A stretch of 23,433 nt of DNA from an uncultured Atopobium sp. (GTDB lineage Bacteria; Actinomycetota; Coriobacteriia; Coriobacteriales; Atopobiaceae). Below the pieces are notes generated by a model, which was not told the origin of the DNA, made no database searches, and was given only the letters and a program-made list of their open reading frames with translations. Shown in pieces: positions 16,144-22,251 of this stretch. Where the stretch lies: contig CALBBS010000039.1 in assembly GCA_937926845.1 (NCBI GenBank), forward strand, positions 1-23,433, given 5' to 3'. Position 1 is the stretch's first letter. Each line of letters begins with the position of its first letter. The position numbers and the translations under genes are program-made.

Positions 16144-17229
16144 TTACTCCCTAGTGGTTAAAAGACCTCTACGCTGAACGTCATGAACTGCTGCAACAAG
16201 AACGGCATTGTCACTTACATGGTGAGCGCCAATATGTCCAACGCGGAAGGAAGTATCTGCGTTTTCACCACCATTTGGACAAATCCACATGCCGTATTCA
16301 TCTTTGAGCACTTGGAAAAGCGTTTTTGCTGAGTAGTTTCCTGTTGATAGGAAGGTAACTGCATTTGAAGGAGATACAAGGCGCATCTCAAACGGAAGAC
16401 TCTGAGCACGCTCACGGAAATCTTTTGCGAGTGCTGCAATACGTGCGTTTTCAGCATCAACGCCGCCTGCTTTAACAATGTTGCTGAGGCGTTTATGGAT
16501 TTGAAGAAGCGTCTGTACTGCTGGAGTAAAAGGTGTTTGACCGCGCTCTCCATTTTGGAGAAGCAAATTAAGGTCAAGATACATGCATGGTGCTTTAATT
16601 CCAGCAATCTTTTTAACTGCCTTTGGAGAAAGCACAATTGGAGAAATGCCTGGAGGGCAGGCAAGCGCTTTTTGAGAACCAGTAATCATGACGTCTACAC
16701 CTAAAGAGGCCATGTCAAAGGGATCTGCTAAGAATGAGCTAACGCAGTCCGCAATCCAGAACAGATTATTTGCTTTGCAGAATACAGAGATAAGCTCTGC
16801 ATCATACAAAATACCCTGGGAAGTCTCACCAAGATTGACGAGAAATGCAGTGTAGCCCTGATTCTGATAAGGCTCTAAATCGGCTGCGGTTAAAGGTGAG
16901 CCGTAGTTGAGCTTAATTACGGTATGTGGAATGTTATGCAGCTCAAGAAGCTGAACAAAACGATGACCAAAGCTACCGCCGTCAACTACAAGAGCTTTAT
17001 CTTCTGCTGAGAGGGTGCCTGCAACAACGGTTTCCATTCCTGCAGTACCAGATCCAGTTACAAAAACAGCACGAGAACCCTCTGGTGCTTTTGCCAGTTC
17101 ACAGAGCATTTGCTCGTTCTCAAGCATAGTGGTTGAGAACTCTGGAGTCCTAAAGTAGGGGACATCAAGCGCACCAAGAGCACGAACATCGTCTTCTGAT
17201 TGAACGGGGCCAACAGCAAAGTTCAGCAT
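16144..17229 (-). CDS. Class V PLP-dependent aminotransferase
   Basis: The 361-residue enzyme belongs to the alanine-glyoxylate/serine-pyruvate/2-aminoethylphosphonate aminotransferase group. The likely PLP-binding lysine is Lys187 in GSQKALACPPG, and Asp161 in ADCVSSF would contact the cofactor ring. The N-terminal MLNFAVGPVQ matches the usual start of the group. The ATG at 17229 was chosen because GGAGAA lies just upstream on the minus strand; an in-frame extension to 17271 looks unused. It is translationally coupled to the TagD-fusion gene, and a glycosyltransferase gene lies 93 bases upstream. It may aminate a keto form of the alcohol that the next enzyme activates. No phosphonate-making genes lie in the window, so a PhnW role is not favoured. 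The substrate is unknown. Confidence 0.85.
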   Translation of the reverse strand: MLNFAVGPVQSEDDVRALGALDVPYFRTPEFSTTMLENEQMLCELAKAPEGSRAVFVTGSGTAGMETVVAGTLSAEDKALVVDGGSFGHRFVQLLELHNIPHTVIKLNYGSPLTAADLEPYQNQGYTAFLVNLGETSQGILYDAELISVFCKANNLFWIADCVSSFLADPFDMASLGVDVMITGSQKALACPPGISPIVLSPKAVKKIAGIKAPCMYLDLNLLLQNGERGQTPFTPAVQTLLQIHKRLSNIVKAGGVDAENARIAALAKDFRERAQSLPFEMRLVSPSNAVTFLSTGNYSAKTLFQVLKDEYGMWICPNGGENADTSFRVGHIGAHHVSDNAVLVAAVHDVQRRGLLTTRE

Positions 17230-17257
17230 ATTTCTCCAATGATTGCTACATTGTTTT

Positions 17258-17284
17258 ATATAAGTATACAACCTGCACTTATAT
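17258..17284. repeat. 8-bp inverted repeat in the gap upstream of the aminotransferase gene
   Basis: ATATAAGT (17258-17265) and ACTTATAT (17277-17284) form a perfect inverted repeat around an 11-base spacer, 28 bases upstream of the start codon. The minus strand holds a TATACT inside the spacer region that could be a -10 element, but no good -35 was found. It may be an internal operator or leader hairpin. Confidence 0.3.
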
Positions 17285-17322
17285 GGTTTCTAGTTGTCAC
17301 GTTTCTACGCTGTAATGACAAA

Positions 17323-18126
17323 CTAACTGTTACTTTTTTGTCCGCTTTTATAGGCCATGTTAATGAGCTTGGCCACAGGAGCTGGCCAAAACTTCTTGAG
17401 CATCTCCAGATCTTCCTTTTCACGACGGTTATCGTGAATAAGGTGGCTGGTTTCAGAGTCTTCATGTATGCGATGGAGCATCAGCACGCGGGTATCATAC
17501 AAAAAGTCACCCTCACGTTTACTAATTGCTTCCCATGCTTCCCAGTCTAAATTGGAGCCAAATCCAGCTTTGAAAACAGGGACGTCAAGATTGGGAAGAA
17601 CCAATGTGGTGCTTGGGCAGCAAATGGCGCAACCCAGCTCAAGTGAACGGCGTTTTGCCCATGCCTTACCAGCATTTTCTGGCTTTGAGAGCGAGTACAA
17701 GAGGCGACGTTTTACCTTAAGGAGACGATTCTCAAGAACTTCTTCACCGTCACGCAGCTCACCATAATTGGTGAAATAGATGAGCGGACGAGAAGAACTA
17801 TTCACGCGTTCAAGCATGTATTCTGCATAGTTGGGTTTATAGAGGTCATCTTGATGAGCGATGGTAACCAGAGGAGTTGTACAAACGCTTACGGCAAAGT
17901 TCCAGTCGCCGGCAATACCTCCAGGACCGGGATTAATGTGCATAGGAATGTTGTACTTCTCGCAAAGAGACTGAATCAGTTCGTTTGGTGTTGAAGTAGC
18001 TAAAAGAATATTCGTAGACAGTGTCTGCTCCTTGAGCGAGAGAATGCACTCTTCTAGATAGGGACTCTCGCCATATGCGCAGACAGCAAACGTGTGATCC
18101 TGAGGTGTGTACATTGCTACATCCAA
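17323..18126 (-). CDS. Family 2 glycosyltransferase
   Basis: The 267-residue protein is a GT-A fold glycosyltransferase of the GT2 type. Its N-terminal strand (FAVCAYGESPYLEECILSL) and the acidic metal site AHQDDLYKPN (Asp93, Asp94) are intact. A second conserved part, ANLDWEAW-like (SNLDWEAWEAIS, about residue 190), fits the acceptor region. There is no membrane helix. It probably adds a sugar to the lipid-linked glycan. The start is uncertain: TTG at 18126 has GGAG eight bases upstream, while ATG at 18114 has a weaker site. It leads the minus-strand unit containing the aminotransferase and TagD fusion, and diverges from licD2 across about 50 bases. Confidence 0.82.
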   Translation of the reverse strand: MDVAMYTPQDHTFAVCAYGESPYLEECILSLKEQTLSTNILLATSTPNELIQSLCEKYNIPMHINPGPGGIAGDWNFAVSVCTTPLVTIAHQDDLYKPNYAEYMLERVNSSSRPLIYFTNYGELRDGEEVLENRLLKVKRRLLYSLSKPENAGKAWAKRRSLELGCAICCPSTTLVLPNLDVPVFKAGFGSNLDWEAWEAISKREGDFLYDTRVLMLHRIHEDSETSHLIHDNRREKEDLEMLKKFWPAPVAKLINMAYKSGQKSNS

Positions 18127-18148
18127 TCGATTAGCTCCGATGTCTAGT

Positions 18149-18154
18149 ATTATA
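18149..18154 (-). promoter_or_regulatory. Candidate -10 element in the glycosyltransferase/licD2 divergent gap
   Basis: The minus strand reads a perfect TATAAT here, 22 bases upstream of the TTG start of the glycosyltransferase gene. No strong -35 is seen. The same bases read TATTATAA on the plus strand and might serve licD2 too. Confidence 0.3.
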
Positions 18155-18177
18155 AGAATGTTATAGGACGATGGCGA

Positions 18178-19113
18178 ATGGGAGACCCAGTGGAGTCTGA
18201 CGGATTTAAGACATACGAGAACCCCGACGAGCTAAGAAGAATTCAGATTCTTTCAACACTTTTGATGGATGAGCTTGATCGCGTCTGTACAGAGCTTGGT
18301 ATTTCGTATCAAGCATATGGTGGAACCGCTATTGGAGCCGTAAGGCATAAGGGCTTTATTCCCTGGGATGATGATGTGGATATCTCGATGTTCCGCGAGG
18401 ACTATGAGATCTTTTTGGAGAAGGCACCCGCGCTTCTTCGTCCGGATTTTTGCATTCAAAATGGCAGAAAAGACAATTTCTTCCCGGCAGTTAATACAAA
18501 CCTCTCTTTAAAAGGAACGGTTTGCGTTCCTGATGAGTTTATGACCTGCCCCTTTATCTATGCAATCTCAATTGGAATTTTCCCCTTTGATAAAATTCCT
18601 TCTGATCCAAAGAAGCTGGCTAAGGTTAAGCGCCAAACATGGTTCTGGGGTCGCTTGAATTTCTTGTTAGTTACCCCAACTCCTCGCGTTCCTTTAACCG
18701 GCTGGAAGAAAAAAGTTGCCCTTGCAGGATGCTTTATCATTCATCACACCTTGAAGCTCTTTAAGGTTTCATCTGCATATATCCAGCGCAAGTGGGATGA
18801 GGCTGCTCGCGCTGCAGAGGGCGAGAATACCACTCATTACGCCAGTTTTGTTGAACCTGATCCAGAGAATTGGTCAATGGACAAAGAGGACGTTTTTCCT
18901 ATGGTGCGTGTTCCTTTTGAGGACATTACCACTACGCTTCCTAAGGAGTATGACAAGCTTCTTACCAGGGGATATGGTGATTACATGCAGCTTCCTCCAG
19001 AGAAGGATAGAAAGAACCATCATCCTGGTGCACTTGATTTTGGCAAGTGGAAAGAGGTAGACGTTACCAAAGGAAGTCGTCAGGCATTTGAGGACTTTGG
19101 TCAGAAAAGCTAA
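18178..19113 (+). CDS. licD: LicD family phosphotransferase (second copy)
   Basis: This second LicD-type enzyme, 311 residues, has the family core AIGAVRHKGFIPWDDDVDIS (51-70), with Asp64-66 and Asp68. Its C-terminal GDYMQLPPEKDRKNHHPGAL closely resembles the end of the copy at 8641, so the two are paralogues. It is about 30 residues longer, with differences in the middle third that may set acceptor or donor choice. The start could be ATG at 18178 or GTG at 18190; GGAG at 18181-18184 lies five bases before the GTG, which may be the true start. It is followed 2 bases later by a flippase gene. This pairing is like pneumococcal tacF with licD1 and licD2. Confidence 0.88.
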   Translation: MGDPVESDGFKTYENPDELRRIQILSTLLMDELDRVCTELGISYQAYGGTAIGAVRHKGFIPWDDDVDISMFREDYEIFLEKAPALLRPDFCIQNGRKDNFFPAVNTNLSLKGTVCVPDEFMTCPFIYAISIGIFPFDKIPSDPKKLAKVKRQTWFWGRLNFLLVTPTPRVPLTGWKKKVALAGCFIIHHTLKLFKVSSAYIQRKWDEAARAAEGENTTHYASFVEPDPENWSMDKEDVFPMVRVPFEDITTTLPKEYDKLLTRGYGDYMQLPPEKDRKNHHPGALDFGKWKEVDVTKGSRQAFEDFGQKS

Positions 19114-19115
19114 CT

Positions 19116-20366
19116 ATGACTATTGATACTTCTGCGGAACAGCTTAAGAAAAACTACTTTTGGAATACGCTTGGTTCCTTGATGAACGCTGCCTCAACAG
19201 TGCTTATGTTGATGGTAGTCACGCGTACCATGGGAGCCGCTGCTGGTGGTGTTTTCTCGCTTGCGTATGCTGTAGCTCAGCAGCTGATGGTTATTGGTCA
19301 TTTTGAGATTAGAACGTATCAGGTTACCGATACAGAAGAAGTATTCTCGTTTGGCGTGTATCTTGCTGCACGAATCGTCACAACCGTTTTGATGATTGCT
19401 GGAATTGCTATTTTTACCCTGCAGTCTCAGGGATTGAGCTACGAGGGAGTGTTGTACGCCCTCATTGCATCGCTGCGCTTATTTGACGTTGTAGAAGATG
19501 TTTTTCATGGTATGTTCCAACAGCATGGTCGCTTAGATATTGCTGGTAGGGCATTCTTTTATCGTGTACTAGCAACCGTTGTTGGTTTTGCGATGGGTGT
19601 ACTTCTTACAAAGAATTTGCTTATTGCCGCAGTTATTTCTTTTGTTGCTTCGTTGGTGGTTATGGTTGCACTGGTAATTCCTCCCACAAAGAAAATGGCA
19701 ACACTTAAGCCTACGTTTGACTTTAAGCAAATTGCAAAGCTGTTGATTACTACTGCTCCTTTGTTTGCTGGTTCATTTTTGCTGACCTATGTTGTCGGTG
19801 CTCCACGCTATGCGTTGGGAGGTCTGAGTGATCAAGCACTTCTTACCTTCTTTAGCGCCCTTGCTATGCCCGCCATGGTTATCAATCTTTTAAGCAATTT
19901 TGTTTTTAAGCCACTGTTGACGCAGATGGCTGAATACTGGAATAACCAGCAAGACAAGCAATTTGTTGGATTGATTCTTAAGGGCTTTGCGGTAGTTGCC
20001 TTAGCTACCGTTGTTTCGATGGCTCTGGCTTGGCCGCTAGGAGCTCCAGTGCTGGGGCTATTATATGGTCTTGATTTTGAGCCGTATAAGTTAGATCTTT
20101 TGCTGCTGCTCTTTGGCGGCTTGCTTAATGCGCTCACAGTTATTTTGTACTATGCCGTAGTAACCATGCGTAAGCAGGTTGCTGTGTTTGTGAGCTACGC
20201 TGCAGGTGCAGGTTTTGCGGCGCTTACAGGAGGATGGTTTGTAGGTAACTTTGGCATTACGGGAGCTTGTATTCTCTACAACACCTCGCTGGCAATTCTG
20301 GCGCTTGTATTTGGAATTTTCTGCTTCTTGGGATTTAAAGACCAAAAGAAAAAGTCCGCTGCATAG
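19116..20366 (+). CDS. MOP-family polysaccharide/teichoic acid flippase
   Basis: The 416-residue polytopic protein, with about 12 membrane segments, has the organisation of Wzx-like members of the MOP superfamily. The short cytoplasmic N-terminus KKNYFWNTLGSLMNAAST is the classic opening of this family. It should flip a lipid-linked oligosaccharide across the membrane. The gene begins 2 bases after licD2 and has only a weak ribosome binding site, so it is probably coupled to licD2. In Streptococcus pneumoniae the equivalent TacF prefers phosphocholine-decorated chains; a similar role here is inference from position. The stop codon lies in the loop of a strong terminator. Confidence 0.85.
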   Translation: MTIDTSAEQLKKNYFWNTLGSLMNAASTVLMLMVVTRTMGAAAGGVFSLAYAVAQQLMVIGHFEIRTYQVTDTEEVFSFGVYLAARIVTTVLMIAGIAIFTLQSQGLSYEGVLYALIASLRLFDVVEDVFHGMFQQHGRLDIAGRAFFYRVLATVVGFAMGVLLTKNLLIAAVISFVASLVVMVALVIPPTKKMATLKPTFDFKQIAKLLITTAPLFAGSFLLTYVVGAPRYALGGLSDQALLTFFSALAMPAMVINLLSNFVFKPLLTQMAEYWNNQQDKQFVGLILKGFAVVALATVVSMALAWPLGAPVLGLLYGLDFEPYKLDLLLLLFGGLLNALTVILYYAVVTMRKQVAVFVSYAAGAGFAALTGGWFVGNFGITGACILYNTSLAILALVFGIFCFLGFKDQKKKSAA

Positions 20367-20377
20367 GCGGACTTTTT
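20349..20377. terminator. Bidirectional terminator overlapping the flippase stop codon
   Basis: An 11-bp perfect stem, AAAAAGTCCGC (20349-20359) with GCGGACTTTTT (20367-20377), has a 7-base loop that contains the TAG stop of the flippase. It has T runs on both strands, so it can end the flippase transcript and the converging DUF2304 transcript. Confidence 0.92.
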
Positions 20378-20426
20378 GCATAAATGATTTGAGTGTTAGC
20401 GTGCCGTCAGTGAGCGGACGTATCTT

Positions 20427-20813
20427 TTATACGCGAGTACGCTGGTTAAGATCGGTTACAAAATCAAGGTTTTTCTCGTCACGTGCATCTTTGTCGCGTA
20501 GGGCAAGCTCAGCTGAAAGCTGCTCAACCTTATAGGTGAGCTTGGAGATTGCACAAGACTGATGGAAGAGCCTAATCAAGATCATCACAATAACCAGCAG
20601 CAAGACAAAGTTTGCAGGGCTCATAAAACCAAAGAGGCCTGCAAAGAAATACGCAAGCTGGGGAATAAGTGCAAACAAAACAAGGATTCCTGCGGAAACA
20701 ACCCAATATACAGAGTCGGAGATGCGAATCTTTGATTTACGGACGCTATTGATGACAATGCCCATGGCAAAAAGAGCACCAATAAGCAGCAGAATTCTGA
20801 GAACTAAAGTCAT
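20427..20813 (-). CDS. DUF2304 family small membrane protein
   Basis: The 128-residue protein has three membrane segments, then a hydrophilic, probably coiled C-terminal tail (about 90-128). This matches DUF2304 proteins, which are usually found next to a DPM1-like glycosyltransferase, as here. They are thought to partner it at the membrane; the precise role is not known. The ATG has AAGGTGG upstream and starts 9 bases after the stop of the glycosyltransferase gene, so the two form an operon. The tail is rich in charged residues, with SKLTYKVEQLSAELA as a likely coiled coil. Confidence 0.85.
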   Translation of the reverse strand: MTLVLRILLLIGALFAMGIVINSVRKSKIRISDSVYWVVSAGILVLFALIPQLAYFFAGLFGFMSPANFVLLLVIVMILIRLFHQSCAISKLTYKVEQLSAELALRDKDARDEKNLDFVTDLNQRTRV

Positions 20814-20822
20814 GGCGCCACC

Positions 20823-21503
20823 TTATCTAAACCACTGAAAAAGCAGAAGCGAGAGGCACGTGCGAGCCATATACAGAATTGAGTTATAGAAGCTCAAATA
20901 TGACTCACCGCCTTGACGCTCACGCATCTCAGTTTCAATCTCGACAACCTTAGCTCCTCGACGCATTAGTAGCGAGATAGTGTCTGGCTCGGGAGAGAAA
21001 TCAAAGGAGCGCGCATACGTTTCAATAAGACCACGATCGTACATACGCATGCCTGAGGTAGGGTCAGTAATGGTTTGACCAGTGCTTGTCTTGATAAGCC
21101 AAGAAATCAGCTTGGAGCCAATTTCTCGAGGAGAGTTTCCGCGAGCCTTGGTGACAAAGCGAGAAGCAATGACAATGTTTGCTCCCTCACTTACCATTGC
21201 TTGAGCCATAGGAGCAATATACTCAGGCCTGTGCTGACCATCGGAGTCAAACTGCACCACAGCGTCATAACCATGTTCTTTGGCGTAGCGCATACCAGCC
21301 CTAAAGCCTGCAGAAAGGCCTCCGTTAACAGGCAAATTAAGGTAGTTAAATCCACGTTCTTTACAGATATCCAGAGTGCGGTCAGTGGAGCCGTCGTTGA
21401 TTATGACGTAATCAATCTGAGGGGCTACCTGGCACAACTCTGTAATAGTTGAAGCAATGCAGGCTTCTTCGTTGTAAGCGGGAACGACTGCAAGAATTCT
21501 CAC
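20823..21503 (-). CDS. DPM1-like family 2 glycosyltransferase
   Basis: The 226-residue protein opens with MRILAVVPAYNEE, the nucleotide-sugar site INDGSTD follows, and the metal motif is FDSDGQH (Asp86, Asp88). These are features of polyprenyl-phosphate mannosyl or glucosyl transferases (DPM1/GtrB type). It probably loads a sugar onto undecaprenyl phosphate for use outside the membrane, perhaps by a GT-C enzyme such as the DUF6541 protein (inference). GTG at 21503 is preferred because AAAGG lies six bases upstream. The ATG at 21509 abuts that same AAAGG and would give 228 residues. No C-terminal membrane anchors are seen; the DUF2304 protein encoded downstream may supply them. Confidence 0.85.
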   Translation of the reverse strand: MRILAVVPAYNEEACIASTITELCQVAPQIDYVIINDGSTDRTLDICKERGFNYLNLPVNGGLSAGFRAGMRYAKEHGYDAVVQFDSDGQHRPEYIAPMAQAMVSEGANIVIASRFVTKARGNSPREIGSKLISWLIKTSTGQTITDPTSGMRMYDRGLIETYARSFDFSPEPDTISLLMRRGAKVVEIETEMRERQGGESYLSFYNSILYMARTCLSLLLFQWFR

Positions 21504-21619
21504 GAGCATCCTTTGAATTGCAAATTACACGTTAACTGCATGAATATCATAGCTCAAAAGCCTTAGTAATCTTGACTCGTATATAGTAGATTACCTAAAG
21601 AAATTGAAAGGTGCATGGT

Positions 21620-22225
21620 ATGGAGTTTCCAAAAGAGCTTAAAAACCCTATTCAATCGGGCAATTTTACGTTTTATGACACCTCGATTGAAGGTGTAAAG
21701 GTTGTGGACGTAAAGCTATACGGAGACGCTCGCGGTGGCTTTATGGAGACCTATCGTGAAGAGAACTTTGTTGCAGGTGGTATTGATACCTTGTTTGTTC
21801 AGGACAATCAGTCCTCATCCGTTCAAGGTGTGCTCCGTGGCCTTCACTTCCAGATTGAGCATCCCCAGGCAAAGCTTGTGCGCGTAATCTCGGGAACTGT
21901 CTTTGACGTTGCCGTTGACCTGCGAGAGGGAAGTCCTACCTGGGGCCAGTGGGAGGGCGTTGTCCTTTCTGCTGAGAACCGCAGACAATTCTTTGTTCCA
22001 CGCGGCTTTGCTCACGGCTTTTTGGTGCTCTCTGATACCGCTGAGTTCTGCTACAAGTGTGATGACATCTATCATCCAGGTGATGAGGGTGGCATCATGT
22101 GGAATGATCCAGAGGTTGGCATTGAGTGGCCAGCATTTCTTGGCGAGAAGACCTTAGATCCTGCAAAGGTTATTCTTTCTGACAAAGACAAGATTCATCC
22201 AGCACTTTCTTCACTTAAGAAGTAA
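21620..22225 (+). CDS. rmlC: dTDP-4-dehydrorhamnose 3,5-epimerase
   Basis: RmlC epimerises dTDP-4-keto-6-deoxyglucose at C3 and C5, the third step to dTDP-L-rhamnose. The 201-residue cupin has the family motifs DARGGFMETYREENF (36-50), FVQDNQSSS, GVLRGLHFQ with catalytic His76, and FVPRGFAHGF. The ATG at 21620 was chosen because AAAGG lies eight bases upstream; GTG at 21611 would add three residues. It stands about 13 kb from rmlADB in this window and has its own upstream gap shared with the divergent glycosyltransferase gene. With it the dTDP-rhamnose pathway in the window is complete. Confidence 0.93.
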   Translation: MEFPKELKNPIQSGNFTFYDTSIEGVKVVDVKLYGDARGGFMETYREENFVAGGIDTLFVQDNQSSSVQGVLRGLHFQIEHPQAKLVRVISGTVFDVAVDLREGSPTWGQWEGVVLSAENRRQFFVPRGFAHGFLVLSDTAEFCYKCDDIYHPGDEGGIMWNDPEVGIEWPAFLGEKTLDPAKVILSDKDKIHPALSSLKK

Positions 22226-22251
22226 CAAGCGCTGAAGGCAAGTTAGGTAGT

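Noticed and set aside
16144..17229. 2-aminoethylphosphonate transaminase (PhnW) and a phosphonate pathway
   Set aside because: The lysine motif GSQKALACPPG fits the alanine-glyoxylate side of the family as well. No phosphoenolpyruvate mutase or phosphonopyruvate decarboxylase gene lies in the window.
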